Shown here: in pieces, positions 27,232 to 34,211 of the stretch
Position numbering within the stretch: the first letter of the stretch is position 1
How the letters are laid out: every line of letters begins with the position of its first letter
NCBI RefSeq assembly: GCF_901873365.1
Contig: NZ_CABFLM010000093.1
Coordinates: forward strand, 21,012-85,011
Direction: 5' to 3'
DNA length: 64,000 bases
Source of the DNA: an uncultured Aggregatibacter sp.
GTDB lineage: Bacteria > Pseudomonadota > Gammaproteobacteria > Enterobacterales > Pasteurellaceae
Program-made: the position numbers and the translations under genes
The notes under the pieces: model-generated
The model's database searches: none
Told to the model about the DNA's origin: nothing
What the model saw: only the letters and a program-made list of their open reading frames with translations

Positions 27232-27606
27232 CTATTCCAAAGGCTTTAATCGCCAAGATCTGAAGCAACGTTCAATAATTCCTCTTTTATGTAATTTCAC
27301 CAGTATGCGGTTAACCGCGTTATAATGCTTATCACCGACATCAACAAATTGTGGCATTCCTCCCAATATTAAGACTTTTTCAGCAATCTCACTACAAAAC
27401 ATCCAATCGGGATTTTCACGCAAAACTTGGGCAACTAATCGCATCGTAATCAAGGGCTGCGGTTTTGGTTCTTTCGGCATATAAGGTTGAGCTAATGCGT
27501 TAATCTCTTGTGATAAACACTGCATTTGCACCGTCAGCTCATCTTGTTTTTCTTTTAGCTTTAATAGGCGTCCCACTAATTCGTGTTTCAGCAGCTTTTG
27601 TGCCAT
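27232..27606 (-). CDS. Coiled-coil / winged-helix-like protein, transposon accessory B
   Basis: 124 residues. An N-terminal coiled coil (LVGRLLKLKEKQDELTVQMQCLSQEINAL, about 10-38) is followed by a winged-helix-like part (MRLVAQVLRENPDWMFCSEIAEKVLILGG ... NRILVKLHKRGIIERCFRSWRL). The layout and the pattern VL-x4-P-D-x2-F-x3-EI-x-E-x-VLI match accessory A. The gene reads inward from the right end. Its ribbon of AGGGA upstream of the ATG falls in a hairpin stem (27611-27647). The function is unknown; DNA binding is inferred. Confidence 0.65.
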   Translation of the reverse strand: MAQKLLKHELVGRLLKLKEKQDELTVQMQCLSQEINALAQPYMPKEPKPQPLITMRLVAQVLRENPDWMFCSEIAEKVLILGGMPQFVDVGDKHYNAVNRILVKLHKRGIIERCFRSWRLKPLE

Positions 27607-27610
27607 AATA

Positions 27611-27647
27611 AAAATCCCTATCGAGTTAAAGTTTCAATAGGGATTTT
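27611..27647 (-). promoter_or_regulatory. Hairpin over the ribosome-binding site of accessory B
   Basis: AAAATCCCTAT (27611-27621) pairs perfectly with ATAGGGATTTT (27637-27647), loop 15 bases. On the minus strand the AGGGA before the 27606 start lies in the stem. A transcript entering from outside the element would fold and hide this site; a transcript starting inside the stem would not. Confidence 0.5.
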
Positions 27648-27666
27648 AAGGTTTTTAATCGGTTAA

Positions 27667-27694
27667 ATCTTTGTGCAACTGCTACATAATACCG
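27667..27694. repeat. Terminal inverted repeat, right (28 bp)
   Basis: Exact reverse complement of 19112-19139. Read inward from 27694 it begins CGGTATTATGTAGCAG. It is directly followed by the right copy of the target duplication. Confidence 0.92.
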
Positions 27695-27702
27695 GATTCA
27701 TC
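27695..27702. repeat. Target-site duplication, right copy (GATTCATC)
   Basis: GATTCATC is identical to 19104-19111. Removing the element and one copy would join the region upstream of rlmL to GCGAAAACTGACCGCACTTT, restoring an ordinary uptake-signal-containing spacer before the lipoprotein gene. Confidence 0.9.
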
Positions 27703-27854
27703 GCGAAAACTGACCGCACTTTTTTGCTGTTTTCTGTCTATTTTATAAAACCTACTAATTTGCTTTGTTATTATTTTTTGGTATTATCCTGTCCGTCGTA
27801 AATGACGATAAATGACTACCACTCTCTTTACTATATTGTAAATAAGGAACACTA

Positions 27855-28910
27855 ATGAATAAATTCAATTTATTTATTCTCGCTGTTGTTACTGCATTAA
27901 GTTTATCCGCGTGCTCATCCAGCGGTAATGATTCAAATCATACGGATAACACCAACAACACCATCACTCAACCGGTAACTCCGAGCCAACCAAACAACCA
28001 AACAAATCAGCCGACAACACAAAGTCAACCAAGTAATCAAGTTACCCAACCAACAGCACCAAACCAGCCGAATAATCAGGTAACACAACCGACGACGCCA
28101 AATCAGCCTAATAATCAAGTGGCGCAACCAACTGAGCCAAACCAACCAAGTAATCAAATTAAACAACCGACAACACCGGCCCAACCATCAGATCCAAGCA
28201 CACCGGTATCAATTGTGAGCATTCCAACCAGTGGAAAATATAATGGTGTCGCTTATGAATATAAAAGCGGTGATGTAAATGACAAAATTGTGAATCCAAA
28301 AGTGCATCGTTTAAGTTCAAATAATATTGATGTATTAAACGTTGACGGGAAACGAATTGATATTGCACCCGAAGGTGTGAATCCAGGATACACTTATTTG
28401 GATAAAGACGGAGAAACCCGTTTAAGTACCGGTGCCTTTGTTAATGGATTAATCTTCATGTCCAGCACAAGAAACGGCATCTATCAAAACCAAAAGGACG
28501 GCAAAACCTATGTTTATGTACAAGGTGAATTAACCCCGGTAAATGAAATTCCACGTACAGGTGAAGTACGTTATCTTGGATTAAGTAGCTACCATGTCAA
28601 CAACGAAACCCTAAATGAGGGAGCTTCCGACGTCAACCCGCCAAGATGGGGAATTGTCGGTATTGATATGACCGCTAACTTTGATGAGAAAAAAGTTAAT
28701 GGCCAATTACTGGCAACTGGTTATCCGGATAACGTTGTTTCTAAACTGGAAGGTAAAATCTCCGGCAACCAATTCAGCGGAACAAAAGACGGCACAACCA
28801 TGCAAGGAGCCTTCTTTGGGAAGGACGCTAATGAAATGGGCGGCATTTATACTAACCAAGAAAAAGGCTTCAGCGGTGCATTTTCAGCCAAAGCTAACTG
28901 GTCAAAATAA
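27855..28910 (+). CDS. Surface lipoprotein with TbpB-like barrel domain and tandem repeats
   Basis: 351 residues. The signal peptide ends in the lipobox LSAC (Cys20). Residues 35-112 are six 13-residue repeats rich in Pro, Gln and Asn (units such as NQVTQPTTPNQPN), likely a flexible stalk. The C-terminal part ends GAFFGKDANEMGGIYTNQEKGFSGAFSAK, the pattern of the eight-stranded barrel of TbpB/fHbp/HpuA-type lipoproteins, which are commonly Slam-dependent and surface-exposed. A host-ligand role is likely, but the ligand is unknown. It is the first gene right of the transposon and has its own terminator. Confidence 0.8.
   Translation: MNKFNLFILAVVTALSLSACSSSGNDSNHTDNTNNTITQPVTPSQPNNQTNQPTTQSQPSNQVTQPTAPNQPNNQVTQPTTPNQPNNQVAQPTEPNQPSNQIKQPTTPAQPSDPSTPVSIVSIPTSGKYNGVAYEYKSGDVNDKIVNPKVHRLSSNNIDVLNVDGKRIDIAPEGVNPGYTYLDKDGETRLSTGAFVNGLIFMSSTRNGIYQNQKDGKTYVYVQGELTPVNEIPRTGEVRYLGLSSYHVNNETLNEGASDVNPPRWGIVGIDMTANFDEKKVNGQLLATGYPDNVVSKLEGKISGNQFSGTKDGTTMQGAFFGKDANEMGGIYTNQEKGFSGAFSAKANWSK
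27957..28190 (+). repeat. Six 39-bp tandem repeats in the lipoprotein gene
   Basis: Six units of 39 bp encode the 13-residue Pro/Gln/Asn repeats (residues 35-112). Unit length is a multiple of three, so copy-number change would keep the frame and alter stalk length. Confidence 0.85.
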
Positions 28911-28928
28911 ATCTTTCTATATCACCAC

Positions 28929-28957
28929 ATACCCACGCTCAACCGTGGGTATTTTTA
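28929..28957 (+). terminator. Terminator after the lipoprotein gene
   Basis: ATACCCACG (28929-28937) pairs with CGTGGGTAT (28944-28952), loop 6 bases, followed by TTTTT. It lies 19 bases after the stop. Confidence 0.9.
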
Positions 28958-28963
28958 TTATAT

Positions 28964-29206
28964 TTATAAAATCCTTTTTATTTTTTCTGCAGATTTAAAG
29001 ATTTGATTTCTTGATATAATATAAAGAGAAAATATAAACATAAAAATACAAAATGCAAAAATCTCTGGTTTTTGGACATCTGATAATCCACCAATATCGA
29101 CTATAGGAATAATTAAGAAATAAAGTCCCGCAAGGAATACAGTTGTTGAATAAAATATATTGAAATACTTTTCAACGACATCAACTTTATTAATAACAAC
29201 ATTCAA
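28964..29206 (-). CDS. Small two-helix membrane protein, unknown
   Basis: 80 residues with two hydrophobic segments (about 17-37 and 49-66) and a basic tail. The only in-frame start at the 5' end is a TTG overlapping the stop of the upstream frame. The region is very AT-rich and no family is recognised. It could be the remnant of a toxin, immunity or phage gene. Confidence 0.35.
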   Translation of the reverse strand: MNVVINKVDVVEKYFNIFYSTTVFLAGLYFLIIPIVDIGGLSDVQKPEIFAFCIFMFIFSLYIISRNQIFKSAEKIKRIL

Positions 29207-29460
29207 ATGACCATCAATAATACGTAAAACTTTTGCGCTTTTTTGAAATCAGATAAAGGAATATTTTTATCTTTAGAAACAAACAAAATACTTCTTCGAA
29301 TACTCTTATCGACAGAAATGCCAGATGTCATCTCAAAGACTCTAGACTTTACTTCTTCTTGAACTAAGTCATCTAACTCAGAATCAGTAATCATGTCATT
29401 TAACTCTAACAATTCTTTAATTCTAGAATTTTTCTTAGATATTAAATAACGATGAACATA
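29203..29460 (-). pseudogene. Degenerate open frame, probably a 5'-truncated gene
   Basis: The frame is open from about 29,490 down to 29,203 (for example FGSNSIEYVHRYLISKKNSRIKE, then ELDDLVQEEVKSRVFEM). No ATG with a ribosome site is found at the 5' side; the first ATG is internal, near 29,394. The AT-rich frame overlaps the next small gene by 4 bases. It is likely what remains of a larger gene. From about 29,490 to 29,713 nothing coding is seen. Confidence 0.3.
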
Positions 29461-29713
29461 CTCTATAGAATTAGATCCAAAAATCTTTAATAAAACTTAA
29501 ACACATAACCAAATCAATAAAATATAAAAAAAGAAAAATCATTAACTTTCATTAATTCAATAAACATATTTTCCATACCATCTCCTTATAAAAAAATGAA
29601 TCACCAATATTCTCACTAACAAACTGCCAAGTATTCCTCAAAAGAATATTCACATATCATATTAAATTAAACTAGGTTTTGCATACCTGTCAGAAAAAAG
29701 AGTGCTATTTTTT

Positions 29714-29860
29714 CTAAATGTTTTTTGTTTCGAGTTCCTGTAAATATGCTTTCAACCCGCGCTCTCTCAAGACACAACTCGGGCATTCGCCGCAGCCGCC
29801 TTCGACGCCGTTGTAGCAGGTGTGGGTGTGTCGGCGGATGTAATCAAAGGCGCCGAGTTA
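29714..29860 (-). pseudogene. queC: 3' remnant of queC (7-cyano-7-deazaguanine synthase)
   Basis: Read on the minus strand, the frame gives [19 protein letters not shown], then [19 protein letters not shown], ending at TAG (29716-29714). The four cysteines and CxxC...R pattern are the zinc site at the C-terminus of QueC, the enzyme making preQ0 for queuosine. Only about 45 codons remain. Upstream the frame breaks at a TAA formed by the junction with the rlmL fragment, at about 29,858-29,861. Confidence 0.8.
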
Positions 29861-30175
29861 GGTATGGCGAATTTCTTGGTTCGTACCATTAAAATCCACG
29901 AAAAAATGGACTTTTTCATCAAAATAATCCAACCAATTCACCCCCACCACAGCGGAATATAAATCCAAATCGCTAAAGACTTTCGCTTGCACGATAGGCA
30001 ATAAAATTCGTGAACTCAAACGGCTCCAAAGTAAAGTGCGATACAGGGTTTCGTCATCCGCCCAGTAATGCACGCCGCCTTGCGCGACTTTGGCATCCTG
30101 CGCACCTAACTCGGTCAATTCGTATTTCAAAAGCTCTTCAAACCCACGGGCTGTGGTGGCAAAAAGTTGTTTCAT
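29858..30175 (-). pseudogene. rlmL: Truncated second copy of the rlmL 5' end
   Basis: Codons 1-105 are nearly identical to the start of rlmL ([17 protein letters not shown] ... GTNQEIRHT), then a TAA created at the junction with the queC remnant. It covers part of the THUMP domain only and cannot methylate rRNA. One visible change is Tyr for Ser at residue 18. Confidence 0.92.
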
Positions 30176-30254
30176 AAGGTCTCGATGATTGGAAAAAATT
30201 GGCGGGGATATAGCAGTTTTAAGCGACTCAGTGCGTTGAAGTGCGGTGGATTTT
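29861..30254. repeat. Direct repeat copy B: rlmL 5' end and upstream region
   Basis: Second copy of 18,697-19,091, about 95% identical by eye, including the uptake signal at its end. The left boundary is fused to the queC remnant. The right boundary runs into the spacer before cdd. Confidence 0.93.
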
Positions 30255-30340
30255 TTAAGAGATTTTGCATCGATGATAAAATCTCACCACACCTAGGCGG
30301 ACACCATAAAGGCACGTTCACTGTATTTTATTCAATACCA

Positions 30341-31237
30341 TTAGGCCAAAATGTACTCTAATTTAATCTTCGTTAAACTTTCCAGCAAATCCTCTGCCAT
30401 CCTTTTATAACTGAGCGTCTGTGGTTTTTCTACCATCACCGCACGGGTAATGTTTTCTACGGCTTCTCCACTTAATATCAGATAATTCAATGCCACCTGC
30501 ATTGCCGGCAAGCTTGGATTGAAGGCGGCATTTTCCGCATAACTGCCGTGATAAATATGCTGATTTCGGGTTTGAATGGCGATACCGTGGAAGGAATTGG
30601 AATATGGCGCATGTGCTTGGTTAGCCATCGCAAGGGCTTGTGAAATCACCGGGTCGTTGCTGTTTAAGGATAATTGATTGTCATGTTGATCCAGCAAATG
30701 TAGCTGAATGTTTAAGTTTTTTGGCCCGAATGCATCAGGTAAATATTGGTGCAACGGATTATTCTGGCTATGCGGTAAATGAATTTGTAATCTTTCTGCG
30801 CTATTTAACTCATTCATAAACTGGCGACAATGGCCACATGGCGTGTAGTTGACGCTAATATCGGTGATTTGTTTTTCTCCGCGCATCCAAGCATGACTAA
30901 TCGCACTTTGTTCGGCATGGATGGTTTGTTGAATATCCGTTTGGCAAAATTCTTGATTCGCCCCAAAATAAAAATTGCCGCTCACTCCTGTGACGATCGC
31001 GCCAACATTAAAATGTGAGATAGGCGTGGTGGCATAACAAGCAGCAATGGGGAGCAGTTGAAGGGAGAGTTGTTGAGGAGTGATTTGATGTTTGTTGCAC
31101 AAGTGCTGTACGACAAAGTGCGGTAGGAATCCCACAAATTTTTGCTCTTGTAAAATAAGCCAAATATCCTGAGCTAACAGCGCATTATCAATTTGAGACA
31201 ACGCGTGGTGAATTTTGTCTGAAATTGGTGTTGTCAT
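30341..31237 (-). CDS. cdd: Cytidine deaminase
   Basis: 298 residues, the long dimeric type with an active N-terminal domain and a degenerate C-terminal one, as in E. coli. It converts cytidine and deoxycytidine to uridine forms in pyrimidine salvage. The zinc site is [13 protein letters not shown] (HAE) and [12 protein letters not shown] (PCxxC). It is the gene next to the rlmL fragment, and potD follows upstream on the same strand. Confidence 0.96.
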   Translation of the reverse strand: MTTPISDKIHHALSQIDNALLAQDIWLILQEQKFVGFLPHFVVQHLCNKHQITPQQLSLQLLPIAACYATTPISHFNVGAIVTGVSGNFYFGANQEFCQTDIQQTIHAEQSAISHAWMRGEKQITDISVNYTPCGHCRQFMNELNSAERLQIHLPHSQNNPLHQYLPDAFGPKNLNIQLHLLDQHDNQLSLNSNDPVISQALAMANQAHAPYSNSFHGIAIQTRNQHIYHGSYAENAAFNPSLPAMQVALNYLILSGEAVENITRAVMVEKPQTLSYKRMAEDLLESLTKIKLEYILA

Positions 31238-31283
31238 AATCCTCTCCTTTTTCGTTTTTGATTTCCTTATCTTAGCACCGGAT

Positions 31284-31329
31284 AAAAAAAGTGCGGTTGA
31301 AAATTAATATAAATTTCGACCGCACTTTT
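31284..31329 (-). terminator. Inverted uptake-signal pair acting as potD terminator
   Basis: AAAAGTGCGGT (31287-31297) and ACCGCACTTTT (31319-31329) form an 11-bp stem, extended by further pairing of GAAAATT/AAATTTC. On the minus strand it is followed by a run of seven T. Paired uptake signals doubling as terminators are well known in Haemophilus. Confidence 0.85.
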
Positions 31330-31349
31330 GTGATGGCTATGAGAACAAA

Positions 31350-32447
31350 TTATTTCGCTGCTTTTAGCTCTTGATAATATTGTTCGTAGTATTGAATCGC
31401 ATCACCCACATCATCTTGCCAGTGGCTATTTTTTAATACTTCAGCCGTTGGATAGATTGACGGATCTTCAGTGATTTCTTTTGGTAACACTTTTTTCGCT
31501 TCAAGGTTAGCGGTTGGGTAGCCGATAGCTAAGGTTAATTTTTCTGCCGCTTTCGCACCTAACATATAGTTGATAAGTTTATGTGCGCCTTCCGGGTTTT
31601 TAGACGTTGATGTAATGGCAAGGTTATCCACCCAAAGGACCGGCCCTTCTTTTGGGAATACCATGTTTAGAGGCGCTTGTTCTTTTTTCGCGATGCGCAC
31701 GGAACCATTCCATAATTGACCCACTTCTACTTCACCGGAAATAAAAGAGTTCGCCGGGTTATCAGAGTTGAAAGAAAGTACGTTTGGACGTAATTTCAAC
31801 AATTCTTCGTAAGCCTGTTTGATAATTACCGGATCTTGCGTATTTGGATCTTGACCTAATTTTAACAACGCGATGTTGAATACTTCACGGGCATCATCTA
31901 ATAATTGTACTTTATTGGCAAATTCCGGTTTCCATAAATCGCCCCAAGAGGTGAAATCGGTGCCTTTGTAGCTATTGGTGTTGAATGCAATACCCGGTGC
32001 ACCTAATAATTGCGGAAGGGAATATTTATTGCCTTTGTCATAAGGTTTGTCGAGCCAATCAGGATCTAATTCTTTAATAACAGGTAATTGGCTGTGATCA
32101 AGTTCTTTTAGCATCCCTTCGCGTGCCATTTTAGACACGAAGTAGTTAGACGGTGCAATTACATCATAACCACCGGATGCGCCTTGCGTTTTTAATTTCG
32201 CATACATTGTCTCGTTTGATTCAAGACTTGACACAATCACTTTAATACCGGTTTCTTTGGTGAAATCATCTAAAAGACCATCCGGTATATATTCAGTCCA
32301 TGTATAAAGATACACGGTATCATTTGCAGGCGCTTCAGCTTTAGGGGCTTCCGGCGCGGTTTGCGCTTGTTTGTTGTCTTTCTCGTTACAACCTGTCAGG
32401 GCAACAGCGATCATACTTGCGGTGAATAAACCGGCAAATTTTTTCAT
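31350..32447 (-). CDS. potD: Spermidine/putrescine-binding protein PotD
   Basis: 365 residues from the ATG at 32447; an upstream extension to 32531 would run through two hairpins and is rejected. The N-terminus MKKFAGLFTASMIAVALTGC has a lipobox, so the protein is probably a lipoprotein in the periplasm. The mature part has the PotD/PotF pattern: YLYTWTEYIPDGLLDDFTKETGIKV, YDVIAPSNYFVSKM and the C-terminal NYMLGAKAAEKL. It delivers polyamines to PotABC, whose genes lie directly upstream, separated by two hairpins. Confidence 0.94.
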   Translation of the reverse strand: MKKFAGLFTASMIAVALTGCNEKDNKQAQTAPEAPKAEAPANDTVYLYTWTEYIPDGLLDDFTKETGIKVIVSSLESNETMYAKLKTQGASGGYDVIAPSNYFVSKMAREGMLKELDHSQLPVIKELDPDWLDKPYDKGNKYSLPQLLGAPGIAFNTNSYKGTDFTSWGDLWKPEFANKVQLLDDAREVFNIALLKLGQDPNTQDPVIIKQAYEELLKLRPNVLSFNSDNPANSFISGEVEVGQLWNGSVRIAKKEQAPLNMVFPKEGPVLWVDNLAITSTSKNPEGAHKLINYMLGAKAAEKLTLAIGYPTANLEAKKVLPKEITEDPSIYPTAEVLKNSHWQDDVGDAIQYYEQYYQELKAAK

Positions 32448-32474
32448 TTTTGTTTGTTCTCCGTAAAAGAGGTG

Positions 32475-32503
32475 AAAAAAAACCACCTGCATAAAATGCA
32501 GGT
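32475..32503 (-). terminator. Second hairpin of the potC-potD gap
   Basis: On the minus strand ACCTGCAT (32503-32496) pairs with ATGCAGGT (32492-32485) and is followed by a run of eight T. It ends only about 28 bases before the potD start, leaving no room for a promoter after it. Confidence 0.65.
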
Positions 32504-32504
32504 A

Positions 32505-32536
32505 TAAAAAAACGCCTTGATTGTGCGTCAAGGCGT
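32505..32536 (-). terminator. First hairpin of the potC-potD gap
   Basis: ACGCCTTGA (32536-32528 on the minus strand) pairs with TCAAGGCGT (32520-32512), loop 7 bases, followed by TTTTTT. It lies 42 bases after the potC stop and is a good rho-independent terminator. Confidence 0.8.
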
Positions 32537-32577
32537 ATTGTATGTGATATTAAATTATTTGTGAAACATTATTACGA

Positions 32578-33351
32578 CTAGATGTCTTTGTGTTTTCTGC
32601 CGATAAATTGGCTAGCAACTACGAGTAATAATGAAAGCACGATCATGATGGTTGCAAGGGCGTTTACTTCCGGTGTCACCCCGGTTTTCACCAAGGAGAA
32701 AATACGCAACGGTAGGATTTCATAGCTTACACCGCTCACGAAAGAGGACACCACAACATCATCGAGTGAGATGGTAAAGCTTAACAACCAACCGGACACC
32801 ACCGCTGGTAATGCAAGTGGCAGGATGATTTTGCGTAAAATCGTCACTTCACTGGCACCCAAATCTTTCGCAGCTTCTAACATTCTTGCATCGAAACCGT
32901 TTAAGCGGGAGAAAATAGTGACCGTGACATAAGGCAAACAGAAGGTCACGTGTGCCAACAATAAGGACCAGAAACCTAAAGAAATCCCTACAACCATAAA
33001 CAACGCGAGTAAGGATACCGCCATCACGATATCCGGCGACATCATCACGATAAACAACATACCACTTACGGCTTGTTTGCCACGGAAACGATAACGATAA
33101 AGCGCAATCGCAGTTAAACCGCCTACAATGGTAGCGAGGGTTGCTGCAAAGAAAGCAATCGTTACAGAATGAATCGCTGCTTGAATTAAAGTATCATTGT
33201 TAAACAGCCGTTCATACCAGTTCCAGCTAAAGCCTTTCCAACTTAAGCCATAACGGTCTTCGTTGAAGGAGTTAGTCACCAAAATAATAATCGGGATATA
33301 CAAATAAGCGTATACCACAAACATAAAGATATTACGTAGTAAACGGCTCAT
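32578..33351 (-). CDS. potC: Spermidine/putrescine ABC permease PotC
   Basis: 257 residues with six membrane helices, the inner-membrane permease partner of PotB. The EAA-type loop that contacts the ATPase is [24 protein letters not shown] (about 160-183). Its start overlaps the potB stop by one base (TAATG). Two hairpins follow before potD. Confidence 0.95.
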   Translation of the reverse strand: MSRLLRNIFMFVVYAYLYIPIIILVTNSFNEDRYGLSWKGFSWNWYERLFNNDTLIQAAIHSVTIAFFAATLATIVGGLTAIALYRYRFRGKQAVSGMLFIVMMSPDIVMAVSLLALFMVVGISLGFWSLLLAHVTFCLPYVTVTIFSRLNGFDARMLEAAKDLGASEVTILRKIILPLALPAVVSGWLLSFTISLDDVVVSSFVSGVSYEILPLRIFSLVKTGVTPEVNALATIMIVLSLLLVVASQFIGRKHKDI

Positions 33352-34211
33352 TATTCTAACTCCACTTTCTTATTCAATAGTTTATTGGCACGGTAGTACA
33401 CAAAAATTAACAAGGCCATGAGAATCGTTAAGCCGATACTGATTGCCGAGCCGAATGGCCAGTTGCGGGAAATTAAGAATTCACTCTTAATCACGTTACC
33501 CACAAGTAAGACTTTCGCACCACCAAGTAAGTCCGCGACATAGAACATGCCCATTGCCGGTAACAATACCAACAGGCAACCTGCCACAATGCCCGGCATG
33601 GTGAGAGGTAAAATCACACGGAAGAAACGTTGAAACGCATTAGCGCCTAAGTCTTTTGCGGCTTCCAATAACCGTCCGTCTAATTTTTCAATCGCGGAGT
33701 ACAGTGGCAAAATCATAAATGGCAGAAGCAAATAGACTAAACCGATGATCACCGCCACCTCTGTGTTTAGAATGCGAATCGGTTCACTCAAAATGCCCAT
33801 GTCCATCAACAGGGTATTCAACACGCCTTTCACACCAAGGAACACTTTCATACCGTAAATACGAATCAGCGAGTTTGTCCAGAATGGCAATACCACAAGG
33901 AACAATAAGAGCGGTCGATATTTCGGATGAATTTTGCTGACCATAAAGGCGAATGGATAGCCGATCAGTAAGCAAATAATGGTGGCAATGCCCGACATAT
34001 ACAATGAATTCCACACCACCTGCGCATAAAGCGGATTAAACAGGTTGATGTAGTTATCCAAGTTAAATGGCAAGGCATAAAAGTTACTACCATCTCGGGT
34101 TAAGAAACTTACGACTAATACCAATAAGTTTGGAATTAGCACAAAGAAAATGAGCCAACCGAAGATAATCGCAACAGTAATTTTCTGAAATTTATTATTG
34201 ATTATCTTCAT
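33351..34211 (-). CDS. potB: Spermidine/putrescine ABC permease PotB
   Basis: 286 residues with six membrane helices and the EAA loop [42 protein letters not shown] and [11 protein letters not shown] are close to E. coli PotB. The ATG at 34211 lies inside the end of potA (17-base overlap) and has GGGAGG upstream; the TTG at 34223 is too close to that site. Confidence 0.95.
   Translation of the reverse strand: MKIINNKFQKITVAIIFGWLIFFVLIPNLLVLVVSFLTRDGSNFYALPFNLDNYINLFNPLYAQVVWNSLYMSGIATIICLLIGYPFAFMVSKIHPKYRPLLLFLVVLPFWTNSLIRIYGMKVFLGVKGVLNTLLMDMGILSEPIRILNTEVAVIIGLVYLLLPFMILPLYSAIEKLDGRLLEAAKDLGANAFQRFFRVILPLTMPGIVAGCLLVLLPAMGMFYVADLLGGAKVLLVGNVIKSEFLISRNWPFGSAISIGLTILMALLIFVYYRANKLLNKKVELE

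Larger units (their letters stand above)
19112..27694. mobile_element. IS1595-family transposon with passenger genes (8.58 kb)
   Basis: The segment is bounded by perfect 28-bp terminal inverted repeats and flanked by an exact 8-bp duplication GATTCATC, so it looks like one transposition unit. It contains two ISXO2-like DDE transposases (19344-20465 minus, 25740-26774 plus), two small coiled-coil/winged-helix proteins, an unknown two-gene module, an XRE gene, and an operon xre-methyltransferase-DUF262-HEPN. No uptake signal occurs inside, whereas the flanks average about one per 1.2 kb, and the cargo operon is clearly AT-richer than the flanks. The IS1595 family is known for elements carrying passenger genes. 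Which transposase acts on these ends is not known. Confidence 0.88.

Noticed and set aside
19112..27694. Reading the TTTGTGCAACTGC part of the repeats as outward-facing ends of two other IS1595 copies
   Set aside because: It resembles the start of some IS1595 ends in the opposite orientation, but the intact rlmL lies immediately outside on the left and an exact 8-bp duplication flanks the outer borders. One element inside fits better.
27957..28190. CRISPR-like array
   Set aside because: The 39-bp units are contiguous coding repeats in a lipoprotein gene, with no spacers and no cas genes.
29413..29713. Hidden RNA gene or attachment site in the AT-rich gap
   Set aside because: No stable stem-loop, tRNA-like fold or direct repeat with the transposon end could be supported.
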